DNA of 64,000 bases from Pseudomonas fluorescens (GTDB taxonomy: Bacteria; Pseudomonadota; Gammaproteobacteria; Pseudomonadales; Pseudomonadaceae). The stretch covers positions 664,519 to 728,518 of the forward strand of contig NZ_MRST01000027.1 in assembly GCF_001902145.1 (NCBI RefSeq). Reading direction: 5' to 3'. Within the stretch, counting starts at the first letter, position 1. Each line of letters opens with the position of its first letter. A program made the position numbers and the translations under genes. The notes beneath the pieces are model-generated. The model made no database searches. It worked only from the letters and a program-made list of their open reading frames with translations, and was not told the origin of the DNA. This document shows positions 16,736 to 25,409 of this stretch, piece by piece.

Positions 16736-18025
16736 ATGCGCGAAGCGTTGAATCAAGGCCTGATCGACTTCCTCAAGGCCTCCCCTACTCCTTTTCATGC
16801 CACTGCCGCCCTGGCCCAGCGCCTGGAAGCGGCCGGTTACCAGCGTCTCGACGAGCGCGACACCTGGGCCACCGAGGCCAACGGTCGCTACTACGTGACC
16901 CGCAACGATTCCTCGATCATCGCCTTCAAGCTCGGCCGCCAATCGCCGCTGCAGGACGGTATCCGCATGGTCGGCGCCCACACCGACAGCCCGTGCCTGC
17001 GGGTCAAGCCCCAGCCGGAGCTGCAACGCCAGGGCTTCTGGCAACTGGGCGTGGAAGTCTACGGCGGCGCGCTGCTGGCGCCCTGGTTCGACCGCGACCT
17101 GTCCCTGGCCGGGCGTGTCACCTTCCGCCGCGATGGCAAGGTCGAGAGCCAACTGATCGACTTCAAGCTGCCGATCGCCATCATTCCCAACCTGGCGATT
17201 CACCTCAACCGTGAAGCCAACCAGGGCTGGGCGATCAATGCCCAGACCGAGCTGCCGCCGATCCTGGCGCAGTTTGCCGGTGACGAGCGCGTGGATTTTC
17301 GCGCCGTGCTCACCGAACAGTTGGCCCGCGAGCATGGGTTGAATGCCGATGTGGTACTCGACTACGAGCTGAGCTTCTACGACACCCAAAGTGCCGCCGT
17401 GATCGGCCTCAATGGCGACTTCATTGCCGGTGCGCGCCTGGACAACCTGCTGTCGTGCTACGCCGGTTTGCAAGCCTTGCTCACCAGCGACACCGATGAA
17501 ACCTGCGTGCTGGTGTGCAACGACCACGAAGAAGTCGGCTCCTGCTCGGCCTGCGGCGCCGATGGCCCGATGCTGGAGCAGACCCTGCGTCGCTTGCTGC
17601 CCGAAGGCGAAGAGTTCGTACGCACCATCCAGAAATCCCTGCTGGTGTCGGCAGACAACGCTCACGGTGTGCATCCCAACTACGCCGAGAAACACGACGC
17701 CAACCACGGCCCGAAACTCAACGCCGGCCCGGTGATCAAGGTCAACAGCAACCAGCGCTACGCCACCAACAGCGAAACCGCCGGGTTCTTCCGCCACCTG
17801 TGCATGGCCCAGGAAGTGCCAGTGCAAAGCTTCGTGGTGCGCAGCGACATGGGCTGCGGCTCGACCATCGGCCCCATCACTGCCAGCCACCTGGGGGTGC
17901 GCACCGTAGATATCGGCTTGCCGACGTTCGCCATGCACTCCATTCGAGAACTGTGCGGCAGCCATGACCTGGCGCATTTGGTCAAAGTGCTGGGTGCGTT
18001 CTACGCCAGTCGCGACTTGCCCTGA
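16736..18025 (+). CDS. apeB: M18-family aminopeptidase 2
   Basis: A 429-aa zinc aminopeptidase of family M18, full length. Metal-site blocks in order are VGAHTDSPCLRVKP (His near residue 82 and Asp 84), RLDNLLSCYAGL (bridging Asp near 238), NDHEEVGSCS (Glu pair near 265-266), VRSDMGCGSTIGP (Asp near 370) and GLPTFAMHSIRELCG (His near 402). No signal peptide, so cytoplasmic peptide turnover. The ATG at 16736 follows CTGGAGC. It stands alone between two REP pairs. Confidence 0.94.
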   Translation: MREALNQGLIDFLKASPTPFHATAALAQRLEAAGYQRLDERDTWATEANGRYYVTRNDSSIIAFKLGRQSPLQDGIRMVGAHTDSPCLRVKPQPELQRQGFWQLGVEVYGGALLAPWFDRDLSLAGRVTFRRDGKVESQLIDFKLPIAIIPNLAIHLNREANQGWAINAQTELPPILAQFAGDERVDFRAVLTEQLAREHGLNADVVLDYELSFYDTQSAAVIGLNGDFIAGARLDNLLSCYAGLQALLTSDTDETCVLVCNDHEEVGSCSACGADGPMLEQTLRRLLPEGEEFVRTIQKSLLVSADNAHGVHPNYAEKHDANHGPKLNAGPVIKVNSNQRYATNSETAGFFRHLCMAQEVPVQSFVVRSDMGCGSTIGPITASHLGVRTVDIGLPTFAMHSIRELCGSHDLAHLVKVLGAFYASRDLP

Positions 18026-18037
18026 GACCGAGGCGCG

Positions 18038-18114
18038 CCCATCGCGGGCAAGCCCGCTCCCACATTTGATCTGTGAATGCATTTAAGTGTGGGAGCGGGC
18101 TTGCCCGCGATGGG
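18038..18114. repeat. Paired inverted REP element (CCATCGCGGGCAAGCCCGCTCCCACA subtype)
   Basis: CATCGCGGGCAAGCCCGCTC and its inverse face each other across about 25 bases, just downstream of apeB. Sequence subtype differs from the GTAGGAGCGAGC type. Confidence 0.85.
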
Positions 18115-18215
18115 TTTCCAACCAGACATAAAGCTATCTGACTCACATCAACTGCACTTCTGATAATCCGGCCTAGACTTGTCAGAACTTCCACTGCGAC
18201 AAGGCCACCCTCTTC

Positions 18216-18392
18216 ATGATCTCCATGTCCTCATTCCACGCCATGCTCATTCCCATCGTGATCGGCATGATCATGCTCGCGGTCGGCTTCAACTTTCGCG
18301 ACAAGCCCCTGGGCGTGTTTGGCATGTGGATCGGCATGCTGTTGATCCTCGGCACCGTGCTCTACAAGATCCTCGCCAAACTGGCGCAGTGA
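18216..18392 (+). CDS. Small two-helix inner-membrane protein
   Basis: A 58-aa protein with two hydrophobic segments (AMLIPIVIGMIMLAVGF and FGMWIGMLLILGTVLYKIL) separated by a short charged loop (NFRDKPLG), ending KLAQ. Codon use fits the neighbours and the hydrophobic pattern is continuous, so it is likely real. Start could also be the ATG at 18225 (MSSFHAM). It precedes the MscS gene by 72 bases on the same strand; no function can be read. Confidence 0.6.
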   Translation: MISMSSFHAMLIPIVIGMIMLAVGFNFRDKPLGVFGMWIGMLLILGTVLYKILAKLAQ

Positions 18393-18464
18393 CAAATGCG
18401 CTCGCATTGGGCATAGCGGCCTCGTACACTCGGTCAATTCGTCGTTTTCAAGGTTGACCGCCTC

Positions 18465-20630
18465 GTGTTCTCCCGTCTGTTTGCCCTGCCCTGCTACCTG
18501 CTGATCGCCCTGCTCACATTGCTGCCAGTGACGCCCGCCCAAGCCGTGGGCTTGCCCGGGATGCTGGGCGGCTCCAGCAAGACCCAACCCCAGGCGGAAG
18601 TGCCCTTGGGGCAGTCGCTGGACGAAGTGATCAAGACCCTGGAAAACGACCAGCAACGCACCCAGTTGCTCAGTGACCTGAAGAAACTGCGCGCCGCCAC
18701 GCAAAAGGCCCAGCCCGCCGCCGAACTCGGGGTACTCGGGTTGATCGGCAGTACGCTGTCGGGCTTTGAGCAGCAGTTTTCCGGCGCCGACAGCCCGCTG
18801 GGGCGCTGGTCCAATGAAGTCGACCTGGCCAAGGATGAACTGGCCGCCCTGATGTTGCCGGCCAGCGAATGGCTGCCGATCATCTTCGGTTTTGCCGTAA
18901 TCCTGGCCGTATGGAGCCTGCTGGCCGCCGCGCTGATCTGGCTCAGCCATCGGGTACGCGAGCGTTTCGGCTTACCCGAAGAGTTACCGCAACATCCACG
19001 CACCTGGGACATGCTGCGCTTTGCCCTGCGCAAGCTGGGCCCCTGGCTGATCGCTTTGGTGATCACGGTTTACCTGAGCTACGCCCTGCCTTCCTCCCTG
19101 GGCAAATCCCTGGCGATGGTGCTGGCCTATGCCTTGGTGGTCGGCACCTGCTTCTCGGCCATCTGCGTGATTGCGTTCTCCGTACTCGATGGCCCGCACC
19201 GCCACCGCGCTCTGTATATCCTGCGCCACCAGGCGTTCCGTCCGCTGTGGTGGATCGGCAGTTTTGCCGCCTTTGGTGAAGCCTTGAGCGATCCGCGCCT
19301 GGTTGCAGCGCTCGGCCAGCACCTGGCCCACACTGCCGCAACCGTGGCCAATGTAATGGCGGCGCTGTCCACCGGTGTGTTTATCCTGCGTTTCCGCCGA
19401 CCGATTGCGCACCTGATCCGCAACCAGCCGCTGTCGCGCCGCCTCAACCGCCGGGCGCTCACCGATACCCTGTCGATCATCGGCACCTTCTGGTACCTGC
19501 CGGCGCTGTTGCTGGTGGGCATTTCGCTGTTCGCCACCTTCCTGTCCGCCGGCGACACCAGCACCGCCCTGCGCCAGTCGCTGCTGTGCACGGTGTTGCT
19601 GGTGTTGTGCATGGTGATCAACGGCCTGGTGCGCCGCCACGCCCTCAAGCCGCACCGCGGGCACAAGCGCCATGCGCTGTATTCCGAGCGCCTCAAAGGC
19701 TTCGTCTACACCCTGGTACACCTGGCGGTGTGGCTGGTGTTCATCGAGCTGGGTTTGCGCGTGTGGGGCCTGTCGATGATTCGTTTTGCCGAAGGCGACG
19801 GCCATGAAATCGCCGTCAAGCTGGTGGGCCTTGGCGGGACCCTGCTGTTTGCCTGGCTGATCTGGATCCTCGCCGACACGGCCATTCACCACGCCCTGAC
19901 CCGCTCGCGCAAAGGCCTGGCCAACGCGCGTGCGCAAACCATGATGCCGCTGATCCGCAACGTGCTGTTCGTGACCATCTTCATCATCGCCGCCATCGTG
20001 GCGCTGGCGAACATGGGCATGAACGTGACGCCCCTGCTGGCCGGTGCGGGCGTGATCGGTATCGCCATCGGCTTTGGTGCGCAATCGCTGGTAGCCGACT
20101 TGATCACCGGTTTGTTCATCATCATCGAAGACTCCCTGGCCATCGACGACTACGTGGATGTCGGCGGCCACCTCGGTACCGTAGAGGGCCTGACCATCCG
20201 TACCGTGCGCCTGCGCGATATCGACGGCATCGTGCACACCATCCCGTTCAGCGAAATCAAGAGCATCAAGAACTACTCCCGCGAGTTCGGCTATGCGATC
20301 TTCCGCGTGGCGATCCCCTACAACATGGAAATCGACGACGCGATCAAACTGATGCGCGAGGTCGGCCATGCCATGCGCAACGACCCACTGCAACGCCGCA
20401 ATATCTGGTCGCCGCTGGAGATCCAGGGTGTGGAAAGTTTCGAGTCCGGCAGCGCGATCCTGCGCGCACGCTTCAAGACCGCGCCGATCAAGCAGTGGGA
20501 AGTGTCGCGGGCATTCAACCTGTCGCTCAAGCGGCACCTGGATGAAGCCGGGCTGGACCTGGCGACACCGCGCTTGAGCGTGCAGGTGCAGACTGCCGGC
20601 AGCGTGCAGGAGAAAGATCCACAACAATAA
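18465..20630 (+). CDS. MscS-family mechanosensitive channel with long N-terminal membrane region
   Basis: A 721-aa inner-membrane channel. It starts with GTG and a signal sequence (MFSRLFALPCYLLIALLTLL...AQA). A periplasmic helical part (about 28-135) is followed by many membrane segments, then the MscS core from about residue 520: LLAGAGVIGIAIGFGAQSLV is the pore helix pattern, then ADLITGLFIIIEDSLAIDDYV and the cytoplasmic beta and alpha/beta vestibule to residue 700. The overall plan (extra membrane helices, about 720 aa) is like YbiO. Likely role is protection against hypo-osmotic shock. It is followed after 16 bases by an M20 peptidase gene, perhaps in one operon. Confidence 0.9.
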   Translation: MFSRLFALPCYLLIALLTLLPVTPAQAVGLPGMLGGSSKTQPQAEVPLGQSLDEVIKTLENDQQRTQLLSDLKKLRAATQKAQPAAELGVLGLIGSTLSGFEQQFSGADSPLGRWSNEVDLAKDELAALMLPASEWLPIIFGFAVILAVWSLLAAALIWLSHRVRERFGLPEELPQHPRTWDMLRFALRKLGPWLIALVITVYLSYALPSSLGKSLAMVLAYALVVGTCFSAICVIAFSVLDGPHRHRALYILRHQAFRPLWWIGSFAAFGEALSDPRLVAALGQHLAHTAATVANVMAALSTGVFILRFRRPIAHLIRNQPLSRRLNRRALTDTLSIIGTFWYLPALLLVGISLFATFLSAGDTSTALRQSLLCTVLLVLCMVINGLVRRHALKPHRGHKRHALYSERLKGFVYTLVHLAVWLVFIELGLRVWGLSMIRFAEGDGHEIAVKLVGLGGTLLFAWLIWILADTAIHHALTRSRKGLANARAQTMMPLIRNVLFVTIFIIAAIVALANMGMNVTPLLAGAGVIGIAIGFGAQSLVADLITGLFIIIEDSLAIDDYVDVGGHLGTVEGLTIRTVRLRDIDGIVHTIPFSEIKSIKNYSREFGYAIFRVAIPYNMEIDDAIKLMREVGHAMRNDPLQRRNIWSPLEIQGVESFESGSAILRARFKTAPIKQWEVSRAFNLSLKRHLDEAGLDLATPRLSVQVQTAGSVQEKDPQQ

Positions 20631-20646
20631 GCAAGGAGAGGTTGGT

Positions 20647-21993
20647 ATGCGAATGAACGGTCTGACACACCAATGGGTCTTGGGTCTGCTCGGCGCGGTC
20701 GCGAGCAGTGCAGTGATCGCCGCCAGCAGCGGTCAGGACAGTGCCCGGGAGGAAATTGCCGCCCAGGCAAAAATCCTCGAACCCAGCCTGTTGGAAACCC
20801 GCCGCGATATCCACGCCCATCCGGAACTGGGCAATACCGAAACCCGCACCGCCGAGTTGGTCGCCAAACAGTTGCGCGAACTTGGCCTTGAAGTAAAGAC
20901 CGGGGTGGCCCGCACTGGCGTCGTCGCCATCTTGAAAGGCGCCCTGCCCGGCCCGACTGTGGCCCTGCGTGCCGACATGGATGCGCTGCCGGTCAAGGAA
21001 GTGGCCGACCTGCCCTTCGCCTCCAAAGCCAAGGGCACCTATCTGGGCAAAGAAGTCGACGTGATGCACGCCTGTGGCCACGACGCCCATACCGCCATCT
21101 TGCTGAGCACTGCGAAGATTCTTACCGGCATGCGCGACCGCCTGCCCGGCACCGTGGTGTTTTATTTCCAACCGGCCGAAGAAGGCCCCAGCGACTTTAT
21201 CCCCGACGGCAAGAACACCTGGGGCGCGAAGATGATGGTGCAGGAAGGCGTGATGAAAGCGCCCAAGCCTGATGCGGTGTTCGGCCTGCATGTGTGGGCT
21301 GGCGTGCCTGCCGGGCAAATCGCCTACCGCCCGGGCCCGACCCTGGCCAGCTCCGATGACCTGCGCATCAGGATCCTCGGCAAACAGACCCACGCCGGCC
21401 GCCCCTGGGACGGTATCGACCCGATCACCGTCGGCGCGCAAACCATTGTCGGCCTGCAGACCGTGGTCAGCCGCCGTACCGATATTTCGTCATTCCCCTC
21501 TGTCGTGAGCATCGGCACCATCAACGGTGGCACCCGCTACAACATTATCCCCGAGTCGGTAGACATGAGCGGCACCATTCGCTCCTACGACTACGGCATC
21601 CGCCAGAAGCTGCATGGGGATGTGCGCCAGACCGTAGAAAAAATCGCCGAAAGCGGTGGCGCCAAGGCCGAAGTGACGATCATCGAGAAGTACGACCCCA
21701 CCATCAACAACCCGGCGCTGACCGAAAAAATGCTGCCGAGCCTGCGCTGGGCAGCTCAGAATGATGTGGTGCAAGGCCCGCTGGTGGGTGGCGCCGAAGA
21801 CTTCTCGTTCTATGCCAAGGAGGCGCCGGGGTTGTTTGTCTTCCTGGGGGTAACGCCAAGGGACCAGGACATGAGCAAGGCGGCACCGAATCACAACCCA
21901 GGGTTCTTTGTGGATGAGTCGGCGTTGGTGGTGGGCGTGAGGACGCTGGCGTCGTTGGCGACGGATTACCTCTATACCCACCCCCCCTTGTAG
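20647..21993 (+). CDS. Exported M20-family amidohydrolase
   Basis: A 448-aa zinc hydrolase of the M20D aminoacylase/amidohydrolase group with an N-terminal export signal (WVLGLLGAVASSAVIAASSG), so probably periplasmic. Metal and catalytic blocks are HPELGNTE (near 58), RADMDALPV (near 112), MHACGHDAHTA (near 140-150), FQPAEEGP (near 175) and the lid domain with THAGRPWDGIDP (near 250). The substrate, an N-acyl amino acid or related amide, is unknown. A good GGAGAGG site precedes the ATG. The stop codon TAG lies inside the first bases of the following REP element. Confidence 0.9.
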   Translation: MRMNGLTHQWVLGLLGAVASSAVIAASSGQDSAREEIAAQAKILEPSLLETRRDIHAHPELGNTETRTAELVAKQLRELGLEVKTGVARTGVVAILKGALPGPTVALRADMDALPVKEVADLPFASKAKGTYLGKEVDVMHACGHDAHTAILLSTAKILTGMRDRLPGTVVFYFQPAEEGPSDFIPDGKNTWGAKMMVQEGVMKAPKPDAVFGLHVWAGVPAGQIAYRPGPTLASSDDLRIRILGKQTHAGRPWDGIDPITVGAQTIVGLQTVVSRRTDISSFPSVVSIGTINGGTRYNIIPESVDMSGTIRSYDYGIRQKLHGDVRQTVEKIAESGGAKAEVTIIEKYDPTINNPALTEKMLPSLRWAAQNDVVQGPLVGGAEDFSFYAKEAPGLFVFLGVTPRDQDMSKAAPNHNPGFFVDESALVVGVRTLASLATDYLYTHPPL

Positions 21994-22087
21994 GAGCGAG
22001 CTTGCTCGCGAAGAACTTAAGAGCGCCGCGTTTACTCAGGGTAACCGCGGCGTTCTTGCGTTTTTCGCGAGCAAGCTCGCTCCTACA
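21989..22087. repeat. Paired inverted REP element overlapping the M20 stop codon
   Basis: The 5' end TTGTAGGAGCGAGC supplies the TAG stop (21991-21993) of the upstream gene. The inverted partner ends at about 22087, just before the mbtH-like gene, so it lies between convergent genes. Confidence 0.9.
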
Positions 22088-22104
22088 CAGGGTATTGGGG
22101 TGAA

Positions 22105-22329
22105 TCAGTTGGCGAGGGCCGCGCCGTCCATTTTCTGGCGCAGGCTCAACGGCCGCATGTCGGTCCACACTTCCTCGATATACGCCAGGCACTCCTTCTT
22201 CATGCCACTCTTGCCCACGGTACGCCAGCCTTCCGGCACGGCCTTGTAGTCGGGCCAGATCGAATACTGTTCTTCATGGTTGACCACTACCTGAAACAGG
22301 ATGTCGTCGCGGTCAAATACTGAGGTCAT
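22105..22329 (-). CDS. MbtH-like NRPS accessory protein
   Basis: A 74-aa chaperone-like partner of NRPS adenylation domains. The family signature is clear: NHEEQYSIWP (about 17-26), PEGWRTVG (about 32-39) and the C-terminal VWTDMRPLSLR. Its position directly downstream of pvdH matches the P. aeruginosa order PA2413 (pvdH)-PA2412 (mbtH-like). It probably assists PvdL and the other pyoverdine synthetases. A PvdS-type box (TAATT-N16-CGT) overlaps the end of pvdH, so the gene may have its own iron-starvation promoter. Start ATG 22329, with GGAG upstream. Confidence 0.95.
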   Translation of the reverse strand: MTSVFDRDDILFQVVVNHEEQYSIWPDYKAVPEGWRTVGKSGMKKECLAYIEEVWTDMRPLSLRQKMDGAALAN

Positions 22330-22390
22330 TGCTGTTCTCCATCGCTCAAAGGCTGGCTGCGCACCACGCGCAGCGCTGATATCTGTAGAA

Positions 22391-22414
22391 ACGTACCAAG
22401 GGCCTGGAAAATTA
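22391..22414 (-). promoter_or_regulatory. PvdS iron-starvation box upstream of mbtH-like gene
   Basis: On the minus strand TAATT, 16 bases, CGT: one base from the TAAAT-N16-CGT consensus of PvdS promoters. The TAA of the box is the stop codon of pvdH. It lies about 62 bases before the mbtH-like start. Confidence 0.55.
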
Positions 22415-23812
22415 CACGCTGGCCACGGCCGCCGCCAAGGCGCGCCCGAAAATCTCGGCCACCTGGTCGACTTCGCCTGCGGTGATCACCAGCGGTGGCA
22501 GGAAACGCACCACACTGCCATGGCGCCCGCCCAGTTCCAGGATCAGCCCGCGCTTGAGGCATTCACGCTGCACCAGCGGCGCCAACTGGCGATGCACCGG
22601 TGGGTGGCCCTGACTATCAGGCGTGCCCGTTGGGTCTACCAGTTCCACCCCCAGCATCAGCCCACGCCCGCGGATATCCCCCAGGTGCGGGAAGTCGCGC
22701 TGCAGGATGCGCAGGTGTTCGCCCAGGCGCTCGCCCATGGCGGCCGCATGGCCTGCCAGGTCGTGATCCTTGAGGTAGCGCATCACCGCCGAGCCCGCCG
22801 CCATCGCCATCTGGTTGCCGCGGAAGGTCCCGGCATGGGCACCCGGCAGCCAGGTGTCGAGCCAGTCGCGATACACCACCACCGCCAGCGGCAGGCTGCC
22901 GCCAATCGCCTTGGACATGACCACCACGTCCGGGATGATGCCGGCGTGTTCGAAGGCAAACATTTTGCCGGTACGCCCAAAACCACTCTGGATTTCATCG
23001 ACGATCAGCGCCACCCCCGCTTGCGCGGTGATGCGGCGCAGGCCACGCAGCCAGTCGAGGTCCGCCGGGATCACGCCACCCTCGCCCTGGACCACTTCGA
23101 CAATCACCGCGGCTGGCAGCAACACGCCGGCCTCCGGATCGTTGAGCAGGTTTTCCAGGTAATGCAGGTTGACCCGCACACCTTCGGTACCACCCAGCCC
23201 AAACGGGCAACGGTAGTCATACGGGAATGGCAGGAATTGCACGCCATTGCCGAGCAAGGCGCCCAAGGGTTTCTTGGGCCCCAGGCTGCCCATCAAACTC
23301 AGCGCGCCCTGGCTCATACCGTGATAGCCGCCCTGGAACGACAGCACGGTGCTGCGCCCGGTAGCGGTGCGCACCAGCTTCAACGCAGCCTCCACCGCAT
23401 CGGTGCCGGTGGGGCCGCAGAACTGGATTTTGGCTTCCCGCGCCAGTTCCGAGGGCAGCAAACCGAACAGGTCCTGCACGAATTGATCCTTGACCGGCGT
23501 AGTCAGGTCCAGGGTATGCAGGGGCAGTTCGTCGCTCAGCACTTGCTGGATGGCCTGGATCACCACCGGGTGGTTATGCCCCAGCGCCAGGGTTCCGGCA
23601 CCGGCCAGGCAGTCGATGAACCGGCGCCCCTCCACGTCCTCCACATAAATGCCCTTGGCGCGCTTGAGTGCCAGGGGGATGCGCCGCGGGTAGCTGCGGG
23701 CGTTGGATTCCTGCTGGCGCTGGCGGGCCAGCAGCGGGCTTTCGTCAAACTGATAGAGCGTTTCCGCGGCCTGCACCGGGGCGTCTTCGATACGGCTGGT
23801 AGCGACTGACAT
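22412..23812 (-). CDS. pvdH: L-2,4-diaminobutyrate:2-oxoglutarate aminotransferase
   Basis: A 466-aa class III PLP aminotransferase making 2,4-diaminobutyrate from aspartate semialdehyde; Dab is the third residue loaded by PvdL. Family blocks are FCGPTGTDAVEAALKL (PLP phosphate contact, near 138-153), FQGGYHGMSQGAL, VDEIQSGFGRTGKMFAFEH (Asp of the ring) and VMSKAIGGSLPLAVV (Schiff-base Lys). Length agrees with PvdH/DABA transaminases. The start MSVATSRIEDA at 23812 is chosen over a longer non-conserved version. A perfect PvdS box lies about 95 bases upstream. Confidence 0.93.
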   Translation of the reverse strand: MSVATSRIEDAPVQAAETLYQFDESPLLARQRQQESNARSYPRRIPLALKRAKGIYVEDVEGRRFIDCLAGAGTLALGHNHPVVIQAIQQVLSDELPLHTLDLTTPVKDQFVQDLFGLLPSELAREAKIQFCGPTGTDAVEAALKLVRTATGRSTVLSFQGGYHGMSQGALSLMGSLGPKKPLGALLGNGVQFLPFPYDYRCPFGLGGTEGVRVNLHYLENLLNDPEAGVLLPAAVIVEVVQGEGGVIPADLDWLRGLRRITAQAGVALIVDEIQSGFGRTGKMFAFEHAGIIPDVVVMSKAIGGSLPLAVVVYRDWLDTWLPGAHAGTFRGNQMAMAAGSAVMRYLKDHDLAGHAAAMGERLGEHLRILQRDFPHLGDIRGRGLMLGVELVDPTGTPDSQGHPPVHRQLAPLVQRECLKRGLILELGGRHGSVVRFLPPLVITAGEVDQVAEIFGRALAAAVASV

Positions 23813-23906
23813 CTCTGGATCCCTCAATACGCTGATGATGGTGACCAAACTGCCGATCCGTTGGCGTCTGGCCCAAGGGCATGCGCACGGATTTCCTGTT
23901 GTGGAG

Positions 23907-23930
23907 ACGCTTCAGATGCACGGGGATTTA
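23907..23930 (-). promoter_or_regulatory. PvdS iron-starvation box of pvdH (perfect consensus)
   Basis: TAAAT, exactly 16 bases, CGT on the minus strand, matching the PvdS promoter consensus. Transcription would start about 10 bases downstream, giving a leader of roughly 85 bases before pvdH. Confidence 0.85.
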
Positions 23931-23977
23931 GGAGGTTGGTCGGATATTTACCGACTGTGCAGTTCGCCGCAGCCACC

Positions 23978-24275
23978 GGTAACCACGATGCGAAGCGAGT
24001 CGCTCTTGCTCTTGCTCTTGCTCTCAGGCGCCCCGTTAAACCACGCTGGCCGGAATTCGACAGGGATTTGGGGGGGAAACCGGCAGGGATGCCGGTTTAG
24101 CCGCCCCGCGCCATGGATGGCGCGTGGCGGCGGCCCCCCAAATCACTGGCGGATTACGGGCACACCGAGCCAAAGCGAGGTGCCGAGTGGTGGGGCAAGA
24201 GCGTTTTGCTTACTTTTGCGCTTTTCAAAAGTGAGCCGCTGTCAGAGCGGAACCCTAAGTGGCCGTTACCGCAGC
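23978..24275. repeat. Long structured intergenic repeat, copy 1
   Basis: A block of about 300 bases that recurs at 31030-31356. The 80-base core (24065-24144) can fold into a closed multi-hairpin: GATTTGGGGGG pairs with CCCCCCAAATC, enclosing hairpin AAACCGGC/GCCGGTTT and hairpin GCCGCC/GGCGGC with an inner CGCGCCA/TGGCGCG. An outer GCTCTTGC (from 24002) can also pair with GCAAGAGC (about 24195). No protein is convincing in any frame. Confidence 0.85.
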
Positions 24276-24318
24276 AATGGATATACACACAATCCAACTG
24301 TGTTGACTGCCAGGCCGC

Positions 24319-24500
24319 CTTCGCGAGCAAGCCCGCTCCCACAGTTTGATTGTGGGGTGTCAGGTAGATAGGTGTCGGCTGTCAGGCCGTCATCGCAGGC
24401 AAGCCAGCTCCCACATTTGGATCGCGGCGCGTCAGGTAGATAAGCGTCGGCTGTCAGGCCGTCTTCGCAGGCAAGCCCCCCTCCCGCATGGGGCCCCACA
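24319..24500. repeat. Cluster of degenerate REP units
   Basis: TTCGCGAGCAAGCCCGCTCC at 24320 is followed by two variants of a unit containing TCGGCTGTCAGGCCGTC and TCGCAGGCAAGCC, each opened by GTCAGGTAGATA. It fills the gap between the structured repeat and the amidase gene. Confidence 0.75.
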
Positions 24501-24518
24501 TTTGAACAGTGCTCGGCA

Positions 24519-25286
24519 TCAAATCCCGCGGTACTTTTCGTTCAGTGCATACAAGACCGCACAAGTCTCTGCATCCAGGAACCCACAATAATCCTCTGAC
24601 CGAAAGTGCATCTGGAACGCCCGGGTGCGCTGCTCAAAGGCCAGGCGGTTCTGCGCGGGCTTGTAGCCATAACGCTGAAACGCCCGCTCCACTTCGACCT
24701 CCGGCGGCAAGCCGACACAAAAGCGGCGCTGGTACATCGCCCGGGTCGACTCATCAAACCAGGCCCCGATACCGGCTTCATGCAGCGCACGCCAGGGCAG
24801 CCGAGGCCCAGGGTCGCTCTTGCGCCAGTAGGCCACATCCGAATGCCCGAGCCAGTCAGTGGGGCCCACCTGCGGATAGCGCTCCAGCAGGTCGCGAAGC
24901 AATTCAATCAGTAGGTCAATCTGTGCCGGTGCGTACTCCGGAAAGGTAAAGACCCCCGCTTCATCCCGCGCCAGGTTGACGATTTCAATGCCCACCGAGC
25001 GGCTGTTGAGATCGGCCTTCCCCGCCCAATAGCTCACGCCTGCGTGCCAGGCGCGCTGGTCCTCGCCCACCAGGCGAAACACCCGCAACTCTTCATAACC
25101 GGCAGCGCGGTAGCTGGGTTCAGCGGGGTCGGGCAGCAGATAGTGGGCGCTGACGCCATCTTGGGTGAGGGTGCGTAGCGAGGAAGCAAAGGGCGCAGCG
25201 GTGTAGTGCACAATCACCTGCTGCACGGATTCGCCGCGGCGGTCGTTGAAATCCCTGGCGGGGAAACTGGTGTCTATCACCAACAT
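24519..25286 (-). CDS. ampDh3: AmpDh3-like N-acetylmuramoyl-L-alanine amidase
   Basis: A 255-aa zinc amidase cleaving the MurNAc-L-Ala bond of peptidoglycan. Zinc ligands H27 (VIVHYTA), H147 (GHSDVA) and D157 (KSDPGP) are present, as is E100 in GIEIVN and the catalytic Lys155. A C-terminal peptidoglycan-binding helical part (about 190-255, ending YALNEKYRGI) follows. There is no signal peptide, and length and block order match P. aeruginosa AmpDh3 (PA0807) as remembered, reported as a T6SS effector acting on rivals' cell walls; whether this copy is delivered that way is not shown here. ATG 25286 has AAGGA upstream; an in-frame ATG at 25319 is possible. Confidence 0.88.
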   Translation of the reverse strand: MLVIDTSFPARDFNDRRGESVQQVIVHYTAAPFASSLRTLTQDGVSAHYLLPDPAEPSYRAAGYEELRVFRLVGEDQRAWHAGVSYWAGKADLNSRSVGIEIVNLARDEAGVFTFPEYAPAQIDLLIELLRDLLERYPQVGPTDWLGHSDVAYWRKSDPGPRLPWRALHEAGIGAWFDESTRAMYQRRFCVGLPPEVEVERAFQRYGYKPAQNRLAFEQRTRAFQMHFRSEDYCGFLDAETCAVLYALNEKYRGI

Positions 25287-25409
25287 AAGAACAGTCCTTT
25301 TCAATTCAGGCCGACTCATTCGGCCCGTTCAAGCACAAAAAAATTACCGCCATCCTGAAGATTTGAGCCTCAGGCGGGCGGTAATTATTTGCCACATGAA
25401 AAGGGCAGC

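Noticed and set aside
24065..24350. Possible small proteins in the structured repeat
   Set aside because: Frames differ between the two copies through indels and follow the palindromes; the conserved feature is the base pairing, not a peptide.
24113..24591. Plus-strand frames over the REP cluster and the end of the amidase gene
   Set aside because: They consist of translated REP palindromes and antisense sequence.
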